Below are positions 1 through 12,200 of a DNA stretch of 64,000 nt, piece by piece. This DNA comes from Coniferiporia sulphurascens (lineage: Eukaryota; Basidiomycota; Agaricomycetes; Hymenochaetales; Hymenochaetaceae): the NCBI GenBank assembly GCA_002794785.1, contig NBBA01000001.1:4588001-4652000 (forward strand). Direction: 5' to 3'. The notes beneath the pieces are model-generated. The model did not search any database. It saw only the letters and a program-made list of their open reading frames with translations, and was not told the origin of the DNA. Position numbers and translations under genes: made by a program. Numbering within the stretch: the stretch's first letter is position 1; each line of letters starts with the position of its first letter.

Positions 1-365
1 GCTTGTTCTTCGTCCCATACTTTGTGCTATTATCTTTATCGTCTGTGGGGGGCACAAGGTGCTTTCCACTGGCCCTGAGACTCCGGGTGGAAACAAGTCC
101 GCCACTAGAAGGCTATTCTTTAAAAGTCAGTAAAAGTTGTATTTTCGTGGTCTTGAAATCATTTGGGTCAACGTAATGAGCTATGCGAGCATCCACGCAT
201 ACAGGCACTGAAGTAGCACTTGAAATAAGTCTAACGCAGTTGATTGTGGCTGGGGGCGCTTAGATTATTCGGTATTGCACTCTCACAGTCCCGTGATTTG
301 CGTGAACGGAAGTCGTAAACATCTGCACGGTTTACGACGACTCGCCGTTCAATGCTCTTTTGGCC
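1..365. other. Upstream region of the SIN3 gene, no gene seen
   Basis: No open frame with recognisable content was found here. The stretch directly precedes the SIN3 start codon at 366 and probably holds its promoter and 5' untranslated region. No TATA box or other specific site stands out. Confidence 0.5.
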
Positions 366-3300
366 ATGGAACCCTTATCAGCAGCCGACTTAAGAGCTTC
401 CTCAAGAGCAGATGAAGAACGAGCAGCGATTAACGATGCTGTTACAGGACAGCTACAGGAATCATCCGAAGGAAACGCGGATACCTCAGACAGCAGCAGA
501 CCGCTCAACGTTACCGATGCCCTCAGCTACTTGGACGCTGTGAAGACTCAATTCGTGGAGAGGCCGGATGTCTATAACAATTTTCTGGACATTATGAAGG
601 ACTTTAAAGGCCAAGTGTACGTGCATACTACCCTCATCATAACACACGTAACAAATGACCACGACGTCCAGAATCGACACCCCCGGAGTGATTGAGCGGG
701 TTTCATCGTTATTCCGCGGCCATAATGACCTCATTCAAGGTTTTAATACGTTTCTTCCACCTGGATATCGCATCGAGTGCTCTAGGAATGCGCTGGAGGC
801 CACTACGATAACGGTGACGACGCCTGCAGGGACCACTACTCAGTCGACGGACGGACAGCGACAGATACCGCAAGCAAGCCCAGCGGCCTCTCCTTCTCCT
901 GCACCCGTTCTGGCGACGACGAACCTGGCTGTCAAACTGCAACCTGATTCCCCGGCGAGCTTGCCTGACTCGACGATACCTTTCGGCACGTCTTCTGCGG
1001 CCACGATGTTAGGTGGCATGAGTATCAAGGATAGCCCAGATAGGGGTCGTCCAGGCCCTGCAGGAGCTCAGGAATTTCATCACGCGATACAATATGTTAA
1101 CAAGATTAAGACTCGTTTCGAGGATGATCCAGAGACATACAAGTATTTTCTCGAGATATTGCATTCGTATAGGAAGGACCAGAATCATGATGATGTTCGC
1201 TTTTGCTTTTTTCTGGCGTAGGCCTGTCTCACGTATTTGTAGGTCTATCATCAAGTTCAACTTCTTTTCAAGGACGCACCAGATTTGCTCGCCGAATTCA
1301 AGAACTTTTTGCCTCCCGATGGCGGAGAACCGTCCTTCGCACCTGAAACTACTGGTGATGCCGTGTGGGCCGATGTCGATATCAAGAAAGGGCTAAAAGT
1401 CGAGGGCCCGTCAGCAGCGAAGAGAAAGAAAAAACCAGTGGAGAAGGAAATACAGCCTGCACCACCTGCTGTACCAATTGCCTCAAAGGCAAGCTCTAGC
1501 CGTGTAAGATTTCCCCCTCCGGCTAAGGAAAAAGCTAACGGAGTAGCGCAGTCAAAAAAGCCCAAACATGGTCATGTCAAGGAGACTGTTATCCCACCTT
1601 CTCCTTCTTATCATCCCTACAGCCGACCACCGTCTCCAAGCCATCACCCTCATCCGCATCATCATCCGCATCAACATGCAGGCCCTTCTACATCTCAGAC
1701 CGCCGCCGCAGGCGCCGTGGGAGCAAGCACAAACGTACAGGATGAACTTGCGTTTTTTGATCGGGCAAAAAAGGCTCTTGAGTTGCGTGAGACGTATGAC
1801 GAATTCCTCAAATTACTGAACCTTTTTTCGCGGGAGATAATCGATGCACGTATGCTCATCCAACGTGCGGGAACCTTTTTAGGTGATGGAGAGTTGTACG
1901 GACAGTTCAAAGATCTGATGGGTTGGGATGACAAACGGAACGGAGAGAATGAAGGGCCGCCGGGCTCTATTAGAAACTGGGCTGCCCCTACGACGGAGAT
2001 GGAGGAGAGATTCGGGAAGAGCTACAGGCGCTTGCCACTTGCTGTAAGTGCCTGTTCATTAATTGAGAGGTTCGCGGCTCGAACAGCTTTTTCAGGAAAC
2101 GAAACTCGCATGTTCAGGTAGGGATGAACTCTGTCGGAACGTTCTTAATGACGTCTGGGTCTCACACCCGACGTGGGCTTCTGAAGAGTCTGGGTTCATC
2201 TCGCACAAGAAGAACTCTTATGAGGAGGCCCTACACAAAAGTGAGGAGGAACGGCACGAGTTTCAGTTCTACATCGACATCATCACACGCACGATTGCGC
2301 TGTTCCAGCCACTGTACGATCGCATCATGGAGATGAACGCAGATGAACGGCATGCATACCGTCTGCCTGCGGACTTTGGCGGATCGAGCAAGGGTATCTA
2401 CCACCGTGCAATTAAGAAGGTTTATGGGCGTGATTCGCAAGGGATGGAAGTGCTTCAGGCATTACAGGAATGTCCGGCTATCGCAGTCCCTGTGGTTCTT
2501 CCGCGCCTTAAGCAAAAGAACGAAGAATGGCGCCGTGCCCAACGCGAGTGGAACCGTGTCTGGCGCGAGGTCGATGCACGCAACTTTTACAAGAGTTTGG
2601 ATCATCAGGGCATCACGTTCAAGGCGAACGACAAGAAGTATATTACCACGAAAAGCTTTGTCGCCGAGATAGAAAACGCAAAAGCTGAGATCTCGGAGCG
2701 CATTGTGATTGGAAGGACAAAAGCGAAGGTATCAAGGAGGGATAGAAAGCGACTATCTTCCATAAGCTCTCCAGATGGCTCCCGGGGGAAGGAGAAATCG
2801 TATGAAGATGTTAATGACATTGAATGCGCTCCTCATCTCGAGTTCTCGTTCAGTGATCTTTCGGTATTGCAGGATGCACTGAAACTCGTTTTTTCTTTCC
2901 TTGATCGCTCAACTATCCAATATTCCTCGCACGAACGGCGCACCGTTGAGAGGATGCTCCGATCATTCATTCCAATGTTCTATATACTTCCTGCAGAGTT
3001 CGACTCTGCATTCGGCCCGTCGATCGAAGCAGATGGCACGGACAATGAGGACGGGGCAGCTGACGATCCGGCGGCGGCATCAGACGAGGGCGACGAATCA
3101 CATCACGGCTCTGGCTCGAAATCTCATAATAAAAGTGGGGGTACGAGTGGTCGCCGCTCAGCGGGCGGGAGTGGTCATGGTCATGGTGGCGTGCACCCAA
3201 GTGACCTGCGGAAAAAACTTCTAAAGACAGCTCAGGAAAAGGCCGCGAAGGCCCGCTCGGGGTCTGCTTCGGCATCGCGCGCAGTGTCACCTACGGGAAG

Positions 3301-6008
3301 CGATGATGACCACACCAGGCATGTGGACGGACATGCCGCGTCAGCTTCTCCATCGTCCAAGCGGAAAAAGGGTGCACGCTCGAAAGAGGCGCCTGAGATA
3401 CAGCACTTGGAATGCGAGGAGTGGGTGAAGCTCATGCCAGTCGCGTTTGACACAGGTAAAGAGACTGGAGCGAAGGACGGTATGGACGTTGATGCGGACG
3501 ACGCTTTTGAGAGGCTCGCTAAGCACGGACTCATTGATGAGAAACCTTTCTTCACGAATACGACGTTTTACTCTTTGCTAAGGCTGCTGCAGGTATTTTC
3601 ATTTTCCTCCCCTATAATTTTATCTTTGGATGGATGTTCATGTCTTGCAGCTACTTTACTCGCGTCTCTTGCGCTGCAAGGAAACTGGTGCACAGCTTGT
3701 TACCCAGGATCCCAAGAAAAGCGTTTTCACCGTGAACGAAGTTGCTGAACAACTTGGCTTAGTCGATGCGCATGGGCCTGGAGCTGTCCTCGCACTTGCA
3801 GCAAACGTTCCCGCTCACCCTCCGCATGTTACCACAACTAGTGAAACCGGTGACTTGCGGATGGATGGGGCTCCGGAAGTAGATGGAAATAGTGACCGTG
3901 ACGAAGCCGATGCTGACGGAGCTAATGGAGGGGCGGTTTCGCCTCGGACTCGAGATAGGCCCGAGGCTCATTTCTACGGCTATTTGCTTGACGCATGCGA
4001 GAAGCTCTTCGAGGGTGAACTTGACCAAGCAACATTTGAAGAAAACATGCGGTTCCTGTTCGGTACGAAGGTGCGTTTCGTGGCTTCCGACGTTCTTTTC
4101 ATTACATTACCCTTCCTCCATCCATTTGGCTCGTCGGCTTTTCTACACTTGATCAGTTGGCTATTAACAGCGACCAAGCCTCTGACCACGGCTGCACCTT
4201 CCATTATGTGTCTGCTTACGGTTGTGCCCATTCCACTCTGGCACTATTCTATTGCCCCGCCTGATTTGGCTTTCGCTCCCGCAATGTCTATTCTTATCTA
4301 TTGGACCCGCAATCACTCCACGTCCGGCTACTCTTTCTCAGCGTCATGAGGCATCGATCCCGGAAATCTCCATTTACTTCTACTCACATCTAGTGCGCCA
4401 TTGTTTCGGAGCTGATCGTGTACTTCACCCATTTTGCAGGCGTACAACATGTTTACTCTCGACAAGCTTATTGCGGCGCTCATTAAACAGGTGCGTCGCT
4501 TAATCAGTCCTTTCGTCTTTGTTTTGGGTATTTTTCTGGTTTCAAATCATATTTGAAGGCAGTGCTGCTTCTAATCCGCCGATATTTTAATGCTCCTTCG
4601 CCGCATATTTCGTCACTCCGCTCGCCCACATTCGCACCTTCCTTTCCGCTGAATGCATTTTTGCCGGACCTTCCCCTAATCTTCTTATGTTATCTTCCCT
4701 TTCCTGGCACATCTATCACCCGACACACTGGAGACATATCCGTGTCCTCGGACTTGCGCCATTTGCGCGTGGGTGAGAGTCCATCTGCCACGCGACAGAT
4801 ATTTTTGGATGCGGACATGGACTGAGTTTTCCTGTCCTCTGTTCACTCGGTGGCTGCACGCACAAAGGTCTTGTACGTGTTGCGCATTTCGCGCTCTCTT
4901 GGGCGCGCCGTAGCCTTTCTGTTATCGCCGCGTGTTACTCCCTCGCTCAGGGTCTTGCATGTGTGTCTAATTATACACACTGGGGGACACGTGTTCTTGA
5001 CTCCTGATTATGCTTTCTATTTTTTTGCTCAGCGCCAACTATAAGGGGACTTGAATGCTGATGGATATGCACCCTTCAACGTTAATTACAGGTCCAAACG
5101 GCTGTGGTCGATAGCAAGTGCCAGGAACTGCTGGCGTTACTGGGAAAAGCTCGGATCAAGGTACGTAGGAAATCTCCCTAAAAGTTAAACCTATGATGAA
5201 GGGGGGAGGAATGCGGCTTTTGTGATGAACAGAGCCCGTGTTCGGTGCGAGAGCTGATCGCATACCGGCGTGAAGCGGAGCAGTATTTGGGGCCGGACGA
5301 CCATCTTTACCGCGTCGAATGGGTGCGTTGCGTTATTTTTACATGATGGGATGCCGGACCGGGACCAAAAATACACGGGGAGGCTGATTGATGCACGATA
5401 TGTATTTTTGACAGGACGAAGGGCTGCGGATGATGCGGATATGGCTGCTAAGCGCGGCCGAGGCGAGCATCAATTTGAATCTGAGCTCGAATGCGGTTGC
5501 TAGGGCGGACGCGAGGACGAGGGAGGCGGTACGCTGGCGGACGTACGCCGAGAGCTACGTACTCGCACACCCGACGGAGTTGGTGGATGAGGAACGCGTG
5601 CGGGCCCAGATGCGACGACCATTCCTCGCTCGGTGAGTGTGGGCGTTTTATTTTTGGATGCGGTGTTTGTGTTTTTTTTTTATGGGAGATGCTGATTGGA
5701 AAAACTTCCCTTTTGTCCCTTTACTATTGCCGATCGATCGCGTGTTTGTGTTGCCTTACGTTATGCGACCCAAAAATAGGACAAGGGACGGGAGCGAGGA
5801 CGAGCATGATGCGCCGGCGATGAACGCCGGGACGGGGCCGGGAGCAGGGCCAGGGCCTGGGGGAGCGGGGGAGAGGGTGGCCGGACGAGGGCGGTGGGTG
5901 GGAGAGAGCGAACTGGAGGTGGGCGTGCAGGCGGGGACGTACAAGCTGGTGTACAAGGACGGGACTGCGGAGTGCGGGTACGCAGTGAGTCGAGGCTCAC
6001 GGGTGTGA
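366..6008 (+). CDS. SIN3: SIN3 transcriptional co-repressor (PAH-domain scaffold of the Rpd3/HDAC complex)
   Basis: Scaffold of the nuclear Sin3-Rpd3 histone deacetylase complex, which bridges DNA-binding repressors to the deacetylase. I read ten exons: 366-616, 672-1194, 1243-2043, 2096-3592, 3651-4070, 4440-4490, 5092-5160, 5233-5322, 5415-5632 and 5780-6008. They sum to 4149 bases (1382 aa) and close in frame. Three paired amphipathic helix domains are visible: PAH1 near residues 45-113 ([15 protein letters not shown]), PAH2 near 219-290 ([15 protein letters not shown], then [18 protein letters not shown]) and PAH3 near 425-495. The HDAC-interaction region follows from about 530 ([24 protein letters not shown]). 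A Ser/His/Gly-rich acidic linker and the Sin3 C-terminal domain come after it. The ATG at 366 is the first in frame with PAH1. The length is typical of fungal Sin3. The exact C-terminus (an exon ending in a G/P-rich stretch) is less certain. Confidence 0.95.
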
Positions 6009-6184
6009 ACTGTATTTGTATTTCCGAGAATGGATATTGCGGGATTAGCTAAAATAAAGGAGAGGCGTGGGAATGTGGCTTGTTGTATTATTTTCAGATT
6101 TAGTAAATAGAACGAACGGGGAGTGACGGATGCGAGCGCCCCAAGTCTAAGGTGAGGCCAGCCGTCTGCCAAGTCTCTCCACCG

Positions 6185-9100
6185 ATGGCCAAGCCTCTTC
6201 CACCCTCCTCGCCGTCCGTCCTGCTCTCCCTCTCCCGTCCATCTCGTCGCCCCAGGCGCACAACCCGCACCTCCCCCGCCGCTCCCTCGGCAGCTCTCCT
6301 CGCCGTCCTCGCTGCCGTCGTCGGCGCATCCACAACTACTGCCGCTCCTGCTGTAGTGCACAACCTCACCAGCGACCCCGGCGTCCCTGACTTTCTCTGC
6401 CCCGCCCTCCACGCGAGCAGGCCGGCCTCTGCGTCCATCTCGCAGCTCCCAGCGTCTTCCACAGCTGGCGCGACCGCGACTGCGACCACCTCGTCCGCAG
6501 CTGTCGCTGCCACCACACTATTTTACCAAGACCGCGAGACCGCGTCGGCCCATCCGCCTCAGCCCCACAGCGGGGCCGAACCTTGGCCCTGTCCGCGCTC
6601 CGCTTCGAGCTCCGATTTCCACACCCACGACGCTGAGCGTGCGCGGGTTCCTCCCCAGAGGCCCCCGCAGTCCCTCTTCCGGTTCGACTGGTCGAACAAA
6701 CCCAGAAACGGAGCGGGAAGAAAAATAAGGCGCGACGCGGACGGCGATTCGGACAGCGATAGCGACGGAGACGATTACGACGACTTCTACCCTTTGAAGA
6801 CGCGCACCATTCCGGACCGTTACGAACTCGGCGTCGACGGCCGTTGGCACAAGGTCAGCTTTTGGTCTTCGTGTCCGCGATGCGAGGTACGGACTATTCC
6901 TTGTCTCATAATTGACCTGTGTGCACGACTGACGGATTTTTCTAACCATTTCTTTTTTGACGCATGTAGTCCGGCGATATTGATAATGGCGCAAGTAACA
7001 GCGCGTCTAGTTCTACGGATACAAGCGTTCCCGCGGATGACCTCGAGGCATCTGCATCTATATCCGCTTTGGCTACATCCTCCACATATTCCCCGTCTGC
7101 CACTAGCACTGAATCTCCCGTGTATCCGGACGGCTGGGCGAGCGGAGGCAGTGATACAGGTGTGTACAAGGTTGCGGTCATCGCGGTCGCAAGCGTGCTG
7201 CTTGCTGCAGCGATCACCTGTGCGATAGCGACCACCTTACTCTGGCGCCGCCGTAGCCGTGCTGCACATGCAGCAGCTCGACGGAGGGACCTTGAGCGTC
7301 GGCGCAAGAAGGAGAAGAACGACAGCGATAGCGAGGAAGGAGACGGCAGCGACGGCGAAGGTCGGGGGTACGGATACACACGCGAGACCGGAGAAGGGGC
7401 AGGCTTACGGAGAGATCACAATAGGAGTCGGCGATCGCTCAGGGACGCGGAGGAGAGGGATGAAGGTAGTGCGGAGGAAAAAACGAAGGCGAAGTGGGCC
7501 CGGGCGGCGGCGCGATGGAAGGCACATGCGCGATGGATTCATCGTCGACGACGTGGTCGGTCCAGTATCGTTGAGAACCTAATGCAGCGCGACGGCGCCA
7601 ACGCTGCCTCCGCCGCGGCGTCCGGAGTCTCATTGGCTGCCGCCTCCGCACTTCCTTCGAAATTCTCCGCGAGAGCTGCACCATCATTAACAAGTGAGAT
7701 CGCTACAGGTGTTGTAGGCCAGCCCGAGACGGAGGTAGAAAGGGTGGATGCACGGGAGGAGGGGAGATCGTCGGCAAGTTATCGGCGCGCTCCGGCCAGT
7801 GACGACCAGCATAATCGACATGCAGACCCGGCGTCGGGCCCGGACCTGGGTCGGACTTTGAGTCGGCATTCGGAGCTGATGGACTCAACCCTTAGGAATG
7901 CAGATGTCCACAACGACGGTGAGAATAGTAACGGCGCGCGGGCGCCGAGGCATGTCGAATACGACCGGCCGCCGCCTGTAGGCGACTTAGACGACCTCGG
8001 ACTACCGGTCCCGTTAACGATTCCGGTTCCTTTGGATGACGAGGCCCAAGCACTTGGTCCGCCGGCGTATCGTTCTTGGCGTCGCCCAATTGGGCGCGGC
8101 GTCCGTAGCATTGATAATGATCACGAGGGGGACAACGTGGAGAATGGGGCGCGTCGTGCGAGACGTGACGAGAAGCGTGCGGTCGGGGCAGCTCCCGTTT
8201 ATGTTTCTGCGGGTGGTATGGGTTCTCAAAGCCGAGATGATGATGTACTGGGAAGTGATGAGGACGGGTGGTATGACGATTATGGGCCTGAGGATGGCGG
8301 TGAGGATTCCGGGGAGGGAAGGCGGCCCGTGTTACACGTCGCGACGGACGACAAGCATGTGCTTGCGCGTCTGGCGGCAAGTGCGAGCGCCCCACCACCC
8401 CCGCTCTTCCCCGCGTCTCCGACCGGCGTTGTTGATAATGTCCCCTTACGGCCCCCGCCACCACCTCATCTCAACAACAATCCTATCTCGCCCCCACTTT
8501 CTACTCCTTCCATTTCAGCTCCTCCTCTTGCCCGGTCTACGGCACCCATTCTCACGCCTAATGCGCCGGCGTGGCACGATTTAGAGGAGGCTTTCGAAGA
8601 TTTCGCTTCGGACACTTACGCTGCAGGCGGCGACTCGCCCGGCGCGGGCCCTGGTCCGTCTACTGCAACAGCGTGGCGCGCCTCGCTTGTACCGCGGCCC
8701 TACTCTCCTCACACCTTCAAATCCCCGTCCTCATCCCACCCTTTGCACGATCGTGGTTCACATCCGGTCCATTCCCCCCTCCCGTACAGCCCTCGAAATC
8801 GCCTCCCCCAAGATGTAGATTCTCCATTCCCCCCCCCGCCTGCGTCTGTCCCTTCGTCCGCACTCACATACGCACCTCTACCCCCTGGAAGCGAGAGCGT
8901 GGATTTTTCGTTCTTCCCCCCGCCAAGCGTAGGGTATGAAGCGGACGAGGTGATTGGTGAACCGTCCGCGCCGCCATTTACGCCGTGGCCAGAAACAGAG
9001 GGCGCGGAAGATGTCGTTGATGTGCTTTTGGGCGCGAGCGCCCCGCCGCTTTTTGATGATGAGGAGACTCATGCAGATGCGCATGCGGAACTTGGATATT

Positions 9101-9273
9101 CAGGTCTTGAATATGCTCGCCCTGATTTTGAAGCCGTTGCTAACGAAGAGGGATTTGGAGACAGCGATGGAGATGGGCGCACTACGCCCGAGTCGGCCCC
9201 ACCGTCGTCAACAATGCCAGCTACAGTAGAGCAGGGTACTAACGGTGCAGCGGAAGCTAGCACGTATTCTTGA
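6185..9273 (+). CDS. Large single-pass membrane protein, function unknown
   Basis: Two exons (6185-6886 and 6970-9273) give a 1001-aa protein that closes in frame. The N-terminus is basic and followed by an Ala/Val-rich hydrophobic stretch (ALLAVLAAVVGAS, residues about 37-49), which fits a signal peptide or anchor. A short extracellular/lumenal part contains a CPRC pair at the exon junction and an acidic Asp/Ser run. A clear transmembrane helix lies about 55-80 residues into exon 2 (VAVIAVASVLLAAAITCAIA), followed at once by an Arg-rich stop-transfer segment. The remaining roughly 690 residues are low-complexity, Pro/Ser/Asp-rich and probably disordered and cytosolic, with several PPPP tracts. 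This layout resembles fungal wall sensors or Mid2/Axl2-like plasma-membrane proteins in shape only. I recognise no catalytic domain. GC content and codon choice are higher than in the flanking intergenic DNA, which supports a real gene. Confidence 0.75.
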
Positions 9274-12200
9274 TTATCGCCTGGACCCTTTCGTTTTCCG
9301 TCTCGTTAGTTTTTCCCTCTTCGTTTCTTTTTTTGCTCATCTCGCTTTCCTCAAGTTGTCCTTTCGCAGTTGCGATTCAATAGTCAATATATTTCCTTCC
9401 CTTTCGTGCCAAGGTGACATCTTAACGACATTACCGGGTTCGCGTCCCCACGAATTTGTAATCCAAGTCCTTTCCGCCCTCCACACCCCTGCCTCCCCCT
9501 TCCCCCGTACATCACTTACTACTTTTTTGCTTAACTTCATCGCTGTCTTCTTTCCTCCCCCTCCCCCTGTTTCCTGTCGCTTTCGGATGTTCCTTCTGTC
9601 GCGACGGCCTCTGCATCTCGACTCCCGAATCGCGGCTCTCCCTTTTTTAGCTTTTTCTTTTCTTTTTTCTCTTGTTCCTTTCTCTTGAAGCCCTAGTACG
9701 CTTTCACACACGCGTCTCCCCTCTTGCGTAATGTCAAAAGTCTAATTGGCTGAGACCTCCCCTCCCCGCAACGACGAACAAATGAACAGACGGCGGCGAC
9801 TTGGAGACAGGCGAATGAATGGATGAACAACCTAACCCGACGTACCTGCCAACCCAACGAGCCTAGACGAACGTGTGTGCAAGGCAACGTACGACCCACG
9901 CGGGAATGGGTCTCAGTCAATCAATGTTAATCGGGTCGATTTCGTCGTGAACCACATGACGATGACGGTGAAAAACAAGGGGCCTGATTGCTCGGACGTA
10001 ATCATCCGATTGCCGACTTCCTCGAAACTCGTCCACGAAGTACGCAATCTTTTTTTGGGTTCTAAATGGGGGGGGGAGAGAGAGGGGGGGGTGAGGGGGA
10101 GCATCTGCTCGGAGACTTCCGCGCGGCTGGACCTCGCGACCTCGCTGCCGCTGCCGCTGGGAAAACGGTTCTTCAGAGATGAGATATTTGCGTAGTTTTC
10201 GTGACTTCAATGAAATCATGAACTACATGTGAAGAAGTCAACTCTAATTCAGCCCTCGAATTCGAACTTGAACTCGAACTCGACTGTGTTGTATATATAG
10301 CCTTAACTGCGGCTGTAGCTATAGCCTATAGTTATAAAAGATAGACTCGACTTGCGTATGTGTGTGCGTAGCGCGCTGTTCTGCTTATACTTAGAATATC
10401 AACATCAATAACGAGATAGATAACGTACCTTACTCCGTTCCAGTCGAAATATCAAACATCCTTTCCTTGATTACATGTAAATATACATGTACACGTACAC
10501 ACGCCTATAGATACCGCCCGTAATCAAAGCCCAATATCATTAATCTTAGACTACATAGCACCCGGCCCTGATCTCGGGTTCTAGCGCAGAAAGGGAGGGA
10601 AGGGGAGGGGCACTAGGGAGGGTTGGAGGGATAAACTCTGCGAAGCAAGTGCGTTCGTTACTAATGAAAGCGCCCAACCTATTTTTTTCCTTTCTGTTTC
10701 CGTTTCTGTTTGTCGTGCCTATCTTGAGTTCCGAGTCTCTACGCTTCGGATATGCGTATGCGCATGTATGATGCGGCGATTGTCGCGTTATAATTAGCTT
10801 CGTACAGTATGTTATTCAGTCGGAATTTGCCGGGAAGAAGTTAGGTAAGCCGAGGCTGTGTGAGAATCGAGGCGCGTCAACCCTCGAAAAGGATTGGAGA
10901 GACCCTGTTTCGTTAATTGAATACAGCATAGAAAAAATGCAAGACGTTAGTCCGGACTCCCCGAAAGCAAGCAGGCGCCGTCCGAATGTTTTGAATGCTC
11001 GAAGTGGGAAGCTGTGGAGCGGGAGGCGCTGGCGCTGGCTACCTCGGCGATTGGAACTAGATCTTTGTCAACCGGACGCGGACTGGACTTGGCGCTACTG
11101 GTATCCCATTGAGACCTTTGCGCGAACAAAGCCTGGGTTTCTGATGCTCGGCCGTCGATGCAGGTTGAAGGGGACCCGAGTCCGAGGCGAAGACGCTCGG
11201 GAGCCTGAGGTAGACGCTCTTTTCTTCTTTTACATTGGCATGACACGCCCGCATACAAAGTGCTTAATAGAGAAAGCGTGCTTGGCGGGCGATGCGATGT
11301 CAGACTGAGAGAAACGAACAAACGAAGAAAGGAAAGGTGAATTTGGTTGGGGTTGAGGCTGTGGGTCGGCCCTTTTGGGTTTGATGTATGCATGTATGCA
11401 AATTGTATGCATGATGCCGGTGGAGTGGATGGATGTGGCTAGCAGCTACCTCCGAACTTACTGTCCGGCATAGGCCATGCCACGGTGTACCCGCGCTAAC
11501 TCCGTCTCCTTGCTTCGCAGAGGGTACACCAGACGGGTCTATCTCCACGTGCTGTGCTGAGCTGTGCGCGGTAGAGTGTTGAAGAGTGTATTCTAAGAAG
11601 GGACTTAACACCGTCGGGAACGCTCCCTAGGCGAAGCACGTTGCTTCCCTTGCTCTTCTTAGCGTCCGCCTGAATAATGAACAATTCAATTTCAATGCTA
11701 CGCGCCTCCCACTCCGACCCGCGAGCCGAAGGGCTGTGCATTAGGGGCCAACCAGGCGGAAGACGAACGGCCCGCACAGGAGCCGGCGCGTGCGTGCGAT
11801 ACTTACGTGGAAGCGAAGTAGGCCAGACTTCTCTATAGACGCGCGCGATGCATCCGCGATATGAACATGGGATTTTTGTCCCTATCTTTTTTTTGTATTT
11901 ATGCACGGGAACACACGCACGTACAGCAGGCCGTGGTTGAGCCCCAGGCCGCCGGCGCACATAGAAGATGCAGAAGCAGATGAGCTCGGCTTGGCCAACA
12001 TCCTTACGCAGCTCGCAGACCGTAAACGCGGCACGAAGGTCGCTTCCGTTTTTTGCTTCAGTGCGAGCGGAGCCGCCGACCCGGGTGTGTATGGTGATAC
12101 GTGCTTCAGGTGAATTAATCTTCGTCGCCTTTTTCCTTTTGCCAGAGTGTGTCGGAAACCAGAAGGACAGCATGAGTGCAGGTAGCCTCGTGATTAATAG

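Noticed and set aside
5756..6516. Long minus-strand frames over the end of SIN3 and the start of the membrane-protein gene
   Set aside because: Low-complexity antisense shadows in GC-rich DNA.
9875..10195. A 106-codon plus-strand gene after the membrane-protein gene
   Set aside because: It spans a G-rich low-complexity tract and has no recognisable content.
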